A DNA stretch of 64,000 nt from Vitis vinifera (GCF_030704535.1 NC_081806.1:5107001-5171000), one strand, 5' to 3'; shown: positions 26,240-39,835, counted from the first letter of the stretch. Numbers and translations are program-made. The notes: generated by a model from the sequence alone, not told the origin.

Positions 26240-28590
26240 TGAAACTCCCCTTTCCACAAAAGTGAGATGCGGGGGAATGTATGGGGTTGGGCAGGTAGGA
26301 GGTCGTAACATGGCGTGCAAAATGGAATTCAAAGAGGAAAAAGAAGATTTTTTTTTTCCTAAAAAATAAAGAATTAATCAGATTTTCAAAGATTGGGGTG
26401 ATTAATGGCAGATATGGCTAATTGTTGTCCTTGCGCCCTGCCCATGTTGCAATCTCATTTTTTGGGCATCAGATTAATCTGCTGCATACACTTCATTTGA
26501 GTTGCACCACTACGACAACAAAGAGATCGAAGTCAAGAATATTGCCGTCCAACCATATCTTGATCTATACGTACCATTATTTTACCATATGACACTTCAC
26601 ATCATCAGTTTTCAGTGCTTAAATTATTGGGGTTATGGAATTATTGCGAGAGAGATGGGGATATGATCTGGGTATGTGTATAATATATACTTTGGTTTTG
26701 GGCCCCGCCCCTTATGTTCAACAAAGGTGGGTTGGCATGGCGTGAGACAAGGATTCATCACCAAATGACAAGATTCAATTTCAATCGCCAGCCAAAGCAA
26801 TTTCTGGCCGTAATGTTGTGTTGACAATACTTTTGAAGTGGTCCATAGTGATAAAAAGTGAGGCTATCCATCTAGTTTTATGGAACTCGTATTAAAAAGG
26901 ACCTATATGTGTATGTGCCACTCATTTATTCTATATGTTCTTCTTGAAAACTTTGGACATGGATGAAAACAACACGAGATGTTGCATGGCATGCAGTTAA
27001 AAAATTCTTGAAATTCACTGACACTGAGACTTGGATCGACCAGATAGGGCATGCCTCCCAGCCTTGGAATTAAGCTTATGAATAGTCAAATCATATGCTT
27101 TGAACAAGGACCATTTGCTTCAGGGTCTCATGCCATGTCTGGCTGCACCCAATCATGATCAACTTTATGATTCTATCTAATGCTCCTTATCCACTTCAAC
27201 TTTGATCATCACCCCAAAAAAGATGATGCTTAATCATTATTTTTATAATTTTTTTAACCATTGAATAATTCAATGTGAAAATATTTGACACCTAATCATA
27301 AAATGATAAATATGGTACAATTAATACCCTCAAGATGAGCCCACCCATAAATTTCAGCTTACTGCATACTGCATCTACAACATTTCCCTTTTTTTTTCTT
27401 CTTCACATTATTTTCAATAAATATCTACCAAAATCTGATAAGACTTTGTGACAAAGGTCTTATCCATTCTGTATGCAATGTACTATTATGTCGGATAAAG
27501 GAATGAAAATATTATTGTGGAGCATTTAATAATTGAATCCAAACAATGTTCCTCTCTGTAATGACGCTGGATATCCTCACCCTCCGGGTCTTGTCAGTAC
27601 ATGCTTTTGAATATTAAAAAAAAAGAAAAAAAATGGATATTGATCGCATGCATGGCGGTGGAGCCCAGTGATTTCACTTCCTGGTAATTAAAGGGCTATA
27701 CTTTCACATTCATCCCACTTTAAATAACTAGTTCCACTCACCGACTAATTATTTGTCACAACTATCATATTCTAAATTGCTTTCCGTCTCCTTTAACCTG
27801 TGAAAGACTCCCACATTTTACGTGACAATGCTTCAAATCATATCTATAAACAGGCTAGGGATGCCCATTAACTTATGACATTAATGCACAATACCATGGG
27901 CCGGATTATATTAAAGATTCGCCCATTTATTTATGAACTGAAGAGATATTCTTTTCACATCTATGTTTAGGAACATAGGGATACGTTTCAATTTTAACAT
28001 AAAGTGAAAAATAAAAAAAATAGTGGTCACACCACCTAAATAATAATTTATTTTTGTGGAAAGCAAATAATAAATATTTAATTACTTTTTTAAAATATTA
28101 AATTTACTTTTATTCTTATTTTTTTAAAAAAAATATGGTTTTGCAATATAAAATCATTAACAAATAAAATGGTTATTTTTGCTTCTAGTTTTTCTATAGC
28201 TAAAAAAAAAGAAGAATAATTAGAAGTGAAATATATATGTAGATATATTGTGTACTGTTTTCTCCCAACTAAAAACGTAAGGAGCTTATGAGCTACAAAT
28301 CCATGTATTGTACCCAAGGATCTGATGGGGTAGGGGGCTCTTGTGTCCTAATTCGTTTTCTGAAGTAGACAGGAGAAATTGCGTACACAACACCGATTTC
28401 CTTATTTTATTTTATTTATTTATTTATTATTATTATTTTTTGGGTATAATTTCATCACAGAGGAGTTGATATGCACCACGTGTCATGGTCGACTGATGAT
28501 GAGCAACACTACATTTCTTTATTTATTTATGTGCAAGTGCAAACTCAAGAGACTATCATCATGTTCACATTGAGTCCCCTTTTCCGTTCT
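26240..28590. other. Intergenic region between Copia debris and the NPF6 gene
   Basis: No domain-bearing frame was found. The 98-aa plus-strand frame at 26.07-26.37 kb is partly Copia RT in the wrong context followed by unrelated sequence. Confidence 0.6.
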
Positions 28591-28599
28591 TTTGTACAG

Positions 28600-28820
28600 A
28601 GGGGATTACAACCTTGGTAACAGCAAAACTAAAATACAAAAACAAACTGAAAAAAAAAAGAAGGGACAGGGGGAAATCATTTTGCTTTCCCATCTGCTGC
28701 TCTGAATCGCTTCTATGGCGTATTTATTATTGTGACATAATATTTTTTCTTTCTGCAGATGCTTAGGAAAAGCAGATCAGCCAGAAAAACTTGACCATAC
28801 TAGAGAAAGAAGAAAACCCT
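28600..28820 (-). other. NPF6 3' untranslated region
   Basis: Sequence just downstream of the NPF6 stop codon. On the minus strand AATAAA occurs at 28723-28728, about 95 bp past the stop, a plausible poly(A) signal. No other gene is visible here. Confidence 0.45.
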
Positions 28821-31800
28821 TTAGTGACAAGTAGGGCCAACGTCCTCCAATTCAATTCCCTCATCGGCAAGCCTCTTGTCCTTGTACACATACCATTTAG
28901 CACCAATTAAGTAGAATCCCAAGTTGAAGACACTCAAAATTGCCAGAAGCCAGTAGAAATTGTAGAGCTTTCCCTGGTTAAGATTATCAGCTAGCCATGG
29001 CTTTCTGTCCCCAGTCAACTTGTGCACTATGGAAACCAGGAGGGAGCTCAAGAAAAACCCTAATGAAAGTGTGCTCAAAAACAGCCCTGTACTCATGGTC
29101 TTCATCCCTTTAGGACACTCCCTAAGGAAGAAATCAAGCTGCCCAATATAAGTGAAGGCCTCACCCGCACCCACCAATAAGAACTGGGGCACTAGCCAAA
29201 ACACACCTAATGGGACAACTGCAGTGGGATCATCTGTCAAACCATGGGATCGAGCAACATGCAACCGCTTGAGTTCAGTCAGTGCTGCTGCTACCATTGC
29301 TAATATTGAGAGGACTAGGCCAACACCAATACGTTGCAAAGGGGTCAGCCCTTGGGGGTTCTTAAGTATCCTGGCTGCTATTGGGACCAATATCCTGTCA
29401 TACACTGGAACAGTCAATAGAATGGCTCCAACAAAGAAAACTGTTAGTGATGCAGGTGGGATTTGGAATGATTTGCCTATGTGCCGGTCCATGGTGGTAG
29501 CCTGAGACACAGAAAATGTGGTCATTTGAGCATAGACTGTCCAGAACAAGATAGTAGTTGCCCAGGTGGGGAGCATCCGAAGCACCAATTTCACTTCTTC
29601 CACATCAGTTAGGGTTGATAGTTGCCATTTGTTCACCACAGCATTAATGCCATTACCCATCTGAGGATCCTTGATTGCAGCCCGGTCAAGGAAACTACAG
29701 AACCATAAAACAATCTATATTAGGTGAGCACATAAAATAGATAAACATAGTACTTTCTAATCTTGCTGTAATAATAGTGAAACTGTTCCCTGGAGTGGAA
29801 ATTTGGCGGTTATAGAGAAGCTTTCCAGTCTGCATGAATTGGAAGATGTGAGCAAAAGTAGTGAAATTCTGGAAGCATATGAGCAAGTTGATCTCCAATA
29901 TGCTCATCACTTGTGTCGTTTGCATAACAGACCAGGACAAAGTAGGAACCAATCAGGAAAAGAGTTAAATTCTGATGATAATATTCTATTAATAGGCTGC
30001 CTGTGACGGAGGCAAAGGAACAGTCAGTCCAAATAACGAATGCATGCTAGTCTGTCTGTCCGTGAGCTAACTGGGGAAGGTGGATAGTGGGAGAGAGAAG
30101 ACAAGAGGCGTGAAGACAGACTGGACAAGCAAAGCTCGTGATATTTGATTCCTTTGTAATTTGTGTCACTGATATTCAACATTTTCTTTACATAATTTAC
30201 ACTTTAATCACGGCCATATGTAGATTTTCTCACAGCCAACCCCGTGGAACAGCCAAAACCAGCCTTTATTTCATAACAGGTTTGTCTTCTTTCTAGGAAG
30301 TGGGTTTATATATTTATTAAAGTATGGGATGCATGAACCAGTACCGGTTGTGATATGCGGTGGAGAATATTAAACGAGATCCATATTAAGGAGAGGATGA
30401 GATTCAATGGAATTTTTTTGGGGCAAGGAATTCAATTGACAGGAATCCATGTGAATCACTTGTGGAGGTGGATTGTATATTTATTTAATTTATTTCTTCA
30501 GTTTTTGACGAGGACAGCTGCTTCTTGCCCTCACTTCCAAAATGGACAACCAAAACTGAGAATTGAGTAGTGCACATGCGTGTAATTAGTAGATCAAGCC
30601 TAGCATATGATCATAAAGCCTATATATAGAGAGAGACACACAATAAATTATTCTGGTGTATGATTGAATGGAATTATTGCATCAGTTGAAGCTTACCCAC
30701 CAGAGATACCCCACGAAAAAGATAGGTCCTCAGCTTGCCACATAGCCTAATTTTTGGGCAAAGAATATACCATTGCTACAACTATCATGCATGTTTTTTT
30801 AAGTAAGAAAATCAAAATTTTTAGTTGGATAAAGAACCTGCTGTTATCAAAGACTGCTTGCGCATTGTGTCTTAGATGATGTTCATTCGAAATAGAAAAT
30901 CTTTGTTATAGTAAGGTTCTTAATGTAAATGTAGAGTTAGATTGAGAGGGGTATCTTTAATATTCCTAAAACCAATAGACTGGCTAGAACTAGAAGAAAT
31001 GCAAACAAGGACAGTTTCAACAGTTATAAATTAAAGTTGGTTAATAAGATAAGTTCCAGGAACAGTACTAACCGGAACTGCTTGCTATGAGGTAACCTCT
31101 GCTTCTTCTTCTTTTGCCCTTCAGCTGCAGCATAATCGATATCGAAAAGAAACGACGAATCTGTTGGCAATTCCAGATTTCTTTTCTTCCAAGCAGCTAC
31201 AAACACTGTGGCGATCTGTGTTAATGGGCTACCAACGAGTTTCTTGAACCTGTATTTTCTAGTGCCTGATAAAAATACCACTAGGCCAATCGCAATTGCA
31301 CATGCGCAAATTCCATAACCCCATTTCCTTCCCAGGTTGTCTTGTATGTATACAAGAATGGTGACTGCAGCCAGTGATCCTATGCTTATAAAGAAGAAGA
31401 ACCAGTTGAAGAAGTTTGTCATCTGGTTTCTCTCCTCCTTGTTCGAATCATCAAATTGATCAGACCCAAAGCCGGAAACACTCGATTTTAGACCCCCGGT
31501 TCCCAGGGCGGTCAGATACAATGCTAGATAAAGAACAACCAGCTGCATGCCACTTGCTGGAGTGCACAATGGGCCGGTTTCCATGGCACATTTGGGTGGC
31601 CGGAGGCTGGGGATTGTAGTTGAGATTGTCAAGATTGTAACACCCTGATCACCAAAACAAGTAAAAAGAACTAATAAATCTCATGAACCAGGAACAAAAA
31701 TACTACTTTTGTGAGTACCCACTTGATCTTGTTAAATAAAAAGAATTCTCCAGCTTTTTAAAGGAATGCAGATATTTCTCAAAAGGCAAAAGTGCAGCAT

Positions 31801-32488
31801 CAAACTTAATTTTGGGGCCAGAAAAAACAGAGTGTCGGAAGAGAAAAGCAGGGGACACTTAGGTTTATTATTCTATATGGTGCACCCAGCACGTTATTCA
31901 AAGAAAATGATTCAATTCAAGAAGGGTAGACTTACAGTCGCTTGAACTGTGGCAAAGATGGCGATGGTGAGGTACCTGTAAAGCAAATGATAAAACAAAA
32001 ACAGTGAGAAACACCTTCTTACAATAACAGCAAAAGACTGGTCCAACCACGCAACCACCATTAGCAAAGCTCAAACCTGCCCAGAAAGGTGTCAGCCACA
32101 AAACCACCGAGCAGGCAGAGCATGAAGGAGGTGCCAAGGAAGTTGGTGACTGTATTGGCAGAGCTTGCATTGCCTAAATGCATAGTACCCGTCAAGTACG
32201 TCACCAGATTAACCGCAATACCAAGCGTGGTTAATCTCTCACAAGCCTCAACCCCTGACACAAAAAGCAGAAGCACATAAGAGAGAGACAAAAACGAGAA
32301 GTTGATAGGATCACTGAGAAGAGAAAGTTGGGTCCAGGAGTAGAACAAAGGTAGAGAAGGAGGAGGGTGTAAGGACCTAGAATCATGGCTGCACTCATCC
32401 AGCCACCAGTCCTGGACCTCTCGGCTGGACGCCCTTTATAGTCCCAAGCATCTAGGATGGTATCCCCTTGAGTTTGAGGGAGTGACAT
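28821..32488 (-). CDS. NPF6.3: NRT1/PTR family 6 transporter (NRT1.1/NPF6.3-like), 5 exons
   Basis: Exons, descending: 32488-32377, 32254-32077, 31975-31936 (a 40-nt micro-exon), 31644-31073, 29694-28821. Joined they give 591 aa, close to the 590 aa of Arabidopsis NRT1.1/CHL1. This is a proton-coupled, 12-helix MFS carrier of the plasma membrane. Landmarks: MSLPQTQ start; proton-coupling ExxER motif (EACER, 40-44); GRYLT with Thr100, equivalent to the affinity-switch Thr101 of CHL1; central loop ~240-320; FWTVYAQ, with Tyr355 replacing the nitrate-binding His356 of CHL1; C-terminal WYVYKDKRLA. The substrate may therefore be less nitrate-specific than in true NRT1.1. The open frame continues upstream of the chosen ATG, but MSLP matches the family start. 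The acceptors and donors used keep the frame exactly. A co-orthologue of legume NRT1.3-type NPF6 proteins is an alternative name. Confidence 0.95.
29695..31072 (-). other. Large fourth intron of the NPF6 gene
   Basis: A 1.4-kb GT-AG intron splits the large central-loop region (QFR/FLDR). No coding domain or mobile element was recognised inside it. Small open frames in it show no family similarity that I know. Confidence 0.8.
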
Positions 32489-32489
32489 G

Positions 32490-35400
32490 GTCTGAATTGG
32501 TTGAAGAGGCTTTGTTATCGAGATTGGCAGGTAGCACTTAAGCAGAGCTACAGAGGAGGAGAGAGATGAGAGACTGAGCTGTGGCACGTCGATGGCGGAG
32601 GCTTGTGGCCTTTTTATAGCCAAACTTGGGCAACCTAATGACATCATTTTATCTTTCTGCCCATTAAATTTAGTCAATAAAATACCCATTTCTCCTTTTA
32701 TAGTATACCCATTGGGAGCAAGTTTTACCTGAGAAAAACATGGCAGAGGCAAAGAGAAAACATCAGCCAATGAGCCATGTCACCTACTACTTCAAGGAAG
32801 ATTTAACTTTATTTATTATGAGTTGGGAGGATTTCAATTCAAGACAGCTAATTAAAATTGTCAAATATTAAATATAAACATTAATACTTTCAAATATGTT
32901 TAATCAATACTTCAGATAATTCTATAATAATCAATATAAAAATGATAAATATTAAATATGTATATACTGAGTGCCACTGGTATTGAATAATCAACCTCCC
33001 TGAAGAAGAATGCTTTTAACCTTGTCCAGTATAGGCAATTAGGTCGGAGTAAATTTACCAATCAATGTCGGCAACAAAACTCCAATACAAGGGAATTGTT
33101 GGATGATCAGTAGGTAGTAGTTTACCTTAACTTTGAATAGGTAATGAAAATCATGGGACAAGAACCTAAAAGAAAAACAACAATGAGAGAAAGTGAAAGC
33201 AAATATGAATGGAGGAGAACGGTGGTAGTAAAAAGGAAGGGAACGTGGGCACATCATCTGCGAGTCGTATCAAATTGACATTTTATTGTAAGTGACATGT
33301 AAAATTAACAAGATGTAACCCCCTTAGATTCTTTATAATAGCATCTTTAACGAAAGGAGTTTTCCAAACGTCAATAGAGACGACCCAACTTGGCATGTAC
33401 GTGGTCTTATTATTACTCCTAAAGTGCCTCAATTAAAAATGTTATCATGGCCCGGAGGAGAAGTATCTCAAAAAGAGAGGTGATCTAATTTTTGTTTCTT
33501 TTCCCGTTACTCCCTTTTACTATTCCTGATGGCCTTGTTCACGAATGACATTAATTCAATTCACAAATCCTGGATATGCTTCGATATTCATTGTGGAGCC
33601 TGCTTCAATTGACAAGACAGAAATAAGATTGGACTGAATTCTTTGTGGATCACCCTTGGGAATCTTTTATCCAAGGCAATCGATGATGATTATGAAGAAC
33701 TGTATTTATAATAGATAGTTTCCTTGGAATTAAGGTGATCAACTCATGATAGCTGATGGATCCGTCTTTCATGTTAAATGCAAGATGTCACCCTCATTCC
33801 TCACCGAAATTCAACTTGAATCATGACTAATCTTTACTGACGCTTATCCGTTTCTACGCGTAACATTCTCTGGTTTTGATTAAGGGGCCGTGTGATAGCT
33901 CCTCTCTCATTGAAAATCTGGTTAAAGTATTAAACTAGAGCTTCATTACTTATTGGTGAACATTGACTATGTTCTTAAAATGGTTTGAAACTATTAAATT
34001 AAGACAACATAATGGAATTCATAATATAATCGTGATAAAGCATCTTCTTGAATATTGTTGCACCTAGATGGTAAAAGCAACAAATTTGTTAAAAGGTCCA
34101 TGATTATCCCTTCCCAATTCCTTGGATACTAAAATTATCAAAACATGGAGGGCAATGAATACAAGGCTGACTCAGAAGGAGTTTCCTTGCCGTGTGGGCC
34201 ACTGGTCTAGGAATGGTGCGCTGATGCTTAACCATTGAATGCGTATCTTTGCCATCCATCTATTCACCCACCATACAGAATAACAGAAGCCATAATCGAG
34301 CTTACAGATTGTAATAAATCCTCAGCACTAGAGCCTCAAAACTCAACTTCGGGGTGGGAGAAGGGTAACGATCTAGGGTTTAGGATACATGAAAAAGATT
34401 GGTCAAAGGCTTTTTTTTTTTTTTTTTTTTTGTGATTTGGGGATGGTCTAGAGGGTTTAAGGTATCAAAGTGTTAGATATGCAAGGATGTTGCTCCTCCA
34501 AAAACCCCTGGATATATGTAAAGGCGGAGATGGTTACAGCCTTTGTATTGTCCTCATAATGAGTGAAGACTCTAGAATGGTGTGTTTTGGAAAGGTTAAA
34601 CCCACTGCTTTAAGGCTTGGGATGAGAGAAGATCCCAAGACGGGTATGTTTATTGGGATGATGATCAAGTTTCACTGTGAGTTTTTGGACAGTAAAATTT
34701 GGAAGTACGAATGAATATATGACATTGAACTGTGATATTGATCAATTGATTTTCAAATGAGATGATTAAGTCCTTGACATTATAATTAAGAAAATGACCC
34801 GAATGTGTAATGTTGAAGATAATTAGATCCAAAACGAATGTGATATGAGATGTTTAAACTCTAGTTTGATAGTTCAGTCTTATTAGTAAGTTGTTTAAAC
34901 TAGATGCTTAAGTTTACAATTTTAACAAAAAGTTCAACTCATTCATATCAAGATAAAAGGAATTATTAAGAAATTCAAATAGGTTAACCAATGAAAATTA
35001 AAGAAACAACGGATGCTAAATTTATATAAAACTATTATTTACTACTTCACCAACATGAACGTTTGCCAAAATTTTAACTAAAACATTAGTTCATTTCAAG
35101 AGTTGATATATTTTATTCACTACTTGTTCTTTTTCAAACTTGCTCTAAAATTTTCAAATGGTGTAGGTTTATCCAAACCATTAAAAAAATTTATGTTTTC
35201 ATTTAGGTTGAAACCAAGGATTATAGAAAAATTGGGTTGGTGAACATTATTCCTCTTTGTCTTTATCCATTACAACTTCTAAATTCTAATACACATAATG
35301 AGATAAATCTCCAGCCATTGAAAGTTTCAAACCCAATTAAATGTTCCATTGGCCTTGTGTTGATGTTTTCAGAAATATCATTTCAAGTGGACTTAACGTC

Positions 35401-38400
35401 TTAATTCTTTATTATTTGACATATACTAAATATAATTTGATTATGTTTATGAATTCAAGATGTTGAAGCCTCTCATTGAATATTGTTAAAACAAAATAAA
35501 ATTTAAATTCTAGTTAATTTTAAATACATTTTTTTTTTTTGTAAACCATGCTTTCAAGTATGTTTAAACTAAGATTAAAGATACTAAGAAAAGTAAAGGA
35601 TGTATGTAAAGGTGAGGTGTAGAGAGAATCAATTACTCAATGTGATGTAAACCAGACTTAAACTAGAAATCTTTCATTTAGAGGGAAATCATCATAGGAT
35701 TTGAAATTAATATAACTAAGTTCAGAAATAAAGTTCATGTAATTAACTTCAAAGTTAAAGAGGGGATCGAGTTACTGTGGTCTGGTCTGATCAAATTTGG
35801 ACACAAGTGACCGACCATACGTGGACGGGCGACTCGATGATTGAATTTCCACTCCAGCACGGTTTTCTTGTGTGAAAAATGAATTTGGTTTGGTGCTTAG
35901 CTCAGCCAAGATGCTGACTAAATTAATATTGGAGAGATGTGAAGATGGAAACTAAAGGAAACAATTTAAGTCTACAGAAAGCCAATGAGAAAAGACTTTA
36001 CATGTCGGTTCTGAAAGGGACCCATTTACACAACTGAATATTCTTCCCCTTTCTCTATTTCTTTAATTAAAGGAGACCATGGATGTGGGGTTCCCACATG
36101 ATTAAATGGGTTTTTCCCTCTACAGGCCTCATGGCGCACTTCCATTGGCTGACACTTTCTGAAGAATGGTTGAACCAAGTTGCTTGGAGTGCGAGAAAAT
36201 GTATCAAAAGGGATCTTCCACGGTATTCTTTCGGAAGCCCCAAGAGGCAATCCTCCAGATAGGACATGCCAAGTGGCTTAAAATATAGTGCCTTAAAGGG
36301 TCGGATTTGATTAAAATACAATTATTGACCCATGGAGATGAATATTTCCCCTCAATAAAAAACTCTATTATAGAAGAGAGAGAATGAAAAAGAAAAAAGC
36401 TTACCACGTGGAAGATAGCTGTGATTCGGTAGGGTTGTCCCATGTTTTGTAAAATATTGAAGCGCCATACATGCATACCGCTAATCAACAGTCTATATAT
36501 AAAGTAACATATCCATGGACGGCAAAACCAACCTTACATTGTCAAAAGAAGATTGGACTGAATTCGTAGTATTTGAGCGTTATGTTAGTTATAATTTTTT
36601 TTTTTCCATATATATTAGTATTCCTATTGAAATTAAAGCATGTTAAGAACTGCTTATAACAAGTCACGTATCAGAAATTAAATTGGACTGGGGACTTATA
36701 AGATGTCATATGCGATGTGGCAAACCACGAGCGTGCTTACCAGGATATCTATTTATTAATTTTCGTAAATTGTCAACCACACAGAATTTGCATAAAAATA
36801 GGTGACTAGGGTTAGGATGTCCATGGATAGCCTGCTGAAATCATCATCTAGAACTTTGAGACCTTTTGATTTCGGATTTAGCGACTCTTTTCGTTGTTTG
36901 ATTTCATTAAGATATGACTCAAAGGCCAACTTGAAATTTATATGGGTTTCATGGAAGCCACAAAAGGGAGGTGGAAGAATTGGAAAGGATCAAGTGTTTA
37001 TACCTTATATTATAGGTTTGAAAGGTACGTGAGAGATGAGTGAAAGGTCAAGCTAGAAATTTATATTGGGCCGGGTTTCATGGGATCTTGAACAAAATGG
37101 AGGTATCATGAGAAATTAAAAAAAAAAAAGAAAGGATATAAGAGAAGAAGTGGAAGAGTTAATGGATGGAGTGTGGCGTGGGGCTGCGGCTGCCAGCTGA
37201 TGCCCTACATCTGTGGAAATTTTAATGGGAGCAGGTTGAACAATAATTGGAGAAACTGCGCATCTTGTCCATGTATAACCCCATTCAGACAGCCGCGCGA
37301 TCGAGGTGTTGGAGTGTCTAAGTCAAACTCTTCTAAATAATGTTCTACTTCTACTTATTAATTGCTTTTCAGATAGAGCGGCATTAGCTTAATTCACATC
37401 TGTTTTTACAATTTTTATTTTGTATATTTATTTATTTGTTTAAAACTTTCCTTTCTTTTATATCACATTGATTATGGTTTCAAAAATTAAGAGCGGCTAA
37501 CCAAGGAAAAAGATCGAGAAACTAGCTATTTGACCTTCTGTGATACAATATAGATATTCTGATCTTATTATCTAACATATAATGAGTATGCATCCGAGTA
37601 AATGCGAACAAAGAGAGAGAGAGAGAGAGAGCCAATAATATCGGTTCACGTAGAGAAGAATTGTTTTAATATATAGGAACAAATACTGAAATAAGAAATT
37701 GGTAATAACTGAAGGCAAAAGATACGAGGTGACGACTTTCGAGAGCCTCAATAATGGTTTTTGTTTCTAGATTCTACAGCATTAATGCTGGAGGATGGCA
37801 AGCAGAAGTAAAGACCCTTCAAATTTGCAGAGAAGAAACCTGTGGAAAATAATCGTAATATTTGAATGCAAGGTTATCTTGGGTGCTCAACAGCCTAGCT
37901 GCTAAGAAGATTAGAAAAAGGGAGATCCCAGATATTATTATTGGCATTTCTAGTAAACATACAACGTGTTCCCATTAATGTCCTTGATTTGAAATATGAT
38001 ATTTGATGTATTACTGTAATGACCAAAAAGACAGACTCTACACGGCACTCGAAGAGTGCATTACCTAACTAATCAATCCTAAAATCAACCTTATTCCACA
38101 AATCAAAGTTAACGGGTGAAACATCACACTCTTACACTGATCTCTTTTTGACATCCTCGTCCATGCACTCAAACTCTAGAATGGCCGGCTTTGGATGCCA
38201 ACTCTCTATGCGATCCTATGCAATGCATATAGAGAGTCATTACTAGTTAATTAATAACAATGACAAAGTCAAAATTTACCTTCTAGAGTGTTGATGATGA
38301 CAAGTCCGAAAAAGTTGGAACACTCCATTGAAAGACAAAAAAATCTCAAATCAATCTATTCCAAGCTTACTTCTGTTTAATAGATGGATATATCGATATT

Positions 38401-38555
38401 TGTTCATAATAAGAAAAAAAATCTTATTACTACTAATAAATTAATCATAAACCTCATTGAGTAGAGAAAATTAAGGTTAAAAACTATAAAAAGGAAAAAC
38501 AGGATATTCCAAAACTAAATATATATATATATATGTTGTCCTTTTGCAACACACA
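32490..38555. other. NPF6 upstream region and gene-free intergenic DNA
   Basis: The NPF6 promoter should lie in the first 1-2 kb; no clear TATA element was fixed. The rest is AT-rich, with a (GA)n tract near 37616-37630 and homopolymer runs. Short open frames lack domain similarity or codon bias that I can recognise. Confidence 0.55.
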
Positions 38556-38563
38556 CTTGTATA

Positions 38564-39398
38564 TAGGAATGGCAACGGGGCGGGTTCGGGACGGGTCGCC
38601 CCCATCCCAACTCCACCCCGTTTATTTAAAATAAATCCCATCCCCGTCCCATTTAAAAACTTAAACAGGGTGGGGCGGGGCGGGGCGGGTACAATAAATT
38701 CCTATATCCGCCCCGCCCGCCCCGTTTAACTTTTTTTTTTTTTGAATTCACCATTGAAACCGGCGAGACAGGGCTTACTGCCGCAGTGCCGCCGCGATAA
38801 GGTCTCTGTGAGTAAAGCCAACCACCACCCCTCCTTTGTGTACTGCCGCAGCACCGCCACAATCAGATCTCTATGGGTAACATTGCCACCCCTCCTTCGC
38901 TTACTGTTGCAGTGCCGCCGCGATCAAATCTCCATGGGTAACGCCAGTCGCCGCCCCTCCTTCGCGTATTGTCGTAGTGCCGCTGCGATCAGATCTCCGT
39001 GGGTAACTCCAGCTGCCGCCCCTCTTTCGCGTACTGCCGCAGTGCCGCCGCGATCAGATCTCCGATTGTTGAATCTGACGACATCACAACCTAGACTGGC
39101 CAGCTTCCCCTTCCGGTTCTTCTCTTCGTGTCCTCTCCGGTGAGTCTTGGAAGTGGAGAAGAAGCTCTTTGGTTTCCGGCGACAGGAAGCTGCCATACCC
39201 AGAACGGTGGAAGAGTTCAAGGGCAAAAGTGTGATGGAGGATCGGGGCGGGGTGGGGCAATACCCGCCCCCGCCCCGAACCCGCTCCGGGTTTTTTAAAC
39301 CATTCCCAAACCCGTTTAATAAAATTTAATCTTGTCCCATTAGGGGCGGGGCGGGGCGGGGCGGGTACCCGAAAAAACCCGCCCCATTGCCATCCCTA
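38564..39398. mobile_element. Non-autonomous hAT-family element with perfect 8-bp target duplication
   Basis: The ends are near-perfect inverted repeats (TAGGAATGGCAACGGGGCGG and TAGGGATGGCAATGGGGCGG), beginning TAGGRATG like Ac-type hAT termini. They are flanked by the exact 8-bp duplication CTTGTATA at 38556-38563 and 39399-39406. Subterminal sequence is rich in GGGGC repeats. The 835-bp element is GC-rich and holds no transposase; its core is a ~63-bp tandem repeat. Open frames inside are by-products of the repeats. Confidence 0.9.
38770..39070. repeat. Five ~60-66-bp tandem repeats inside the hAT element
   Basis: Each unit resembles TACTGCCGCAGTGCCGCCGC followed by GATCAGATCTCC-GTGGGTAAC and a CCGCCCCTCCTTCGCG tail. 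Five units are visible, the last truncated at GATCAGATCTCCGATTG. Confidence 0.85.
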
Positions 39399-39835
39399 CT
39401 TGTATAGATGAAAACCATAAAAGTTAACAAAACACAAGATATTGATTAAAAAAATGTAGATTATGTTTGTGATTGATAAGAGATTTGTTAGTTAAAGAAA
39501 TTTAATTAAACTTAAATTTTGATGATAATAAAATAAAACTTGAATTTAATGTTTAATTTAAGTATGATAAATAAGAACATTTTCCTGTTAGTTAAGAAAA
39601 AGTTACATAAAGCTAATTACAATATCCACTCGTTTAAATGACAACCATAAAAACTAACAAAACACAAAATGTTGATGATAAAAAAAAATGTTGATTATGT
39701 TTGTAATGAATAAGAGATTTGTTGGCTCAATTAAACTTAAATTTTGATGATAAAATAAAACTTGAATTTAACATTTAATTTAAGTATGATAGATAAAAAG
39801 ATTTTCTTGTCAATAAAAGAGAAGCTATATAAGGC
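39399..39835. repeat. Tandem duplication, ~230-bp unit, next to the hAT element
   Basis: AACCATAA followed by similar AT-rich sequence recurs at 39413 and 39643, with AAACTTAAATTTTGATGATAA and ATTTAATTTAAGTATGATA in both units. The hAT insertion lies at the left edge of the first unit. Confidence 0.8.

Noticed and set aside
32489-32770. In-frame upstream extension of the NPF6 first exon
   Set aside because: The MSLPQTQ start matches NRT1.1-type proteins; the extension has no similarity to NPF N-termini that I know.
38544-39329. Several open frames in the 38.6-39.3 kb region
   Set aside because: They arise from GC-rich tandem units inside the hAT element and show no transposase or other family motif.
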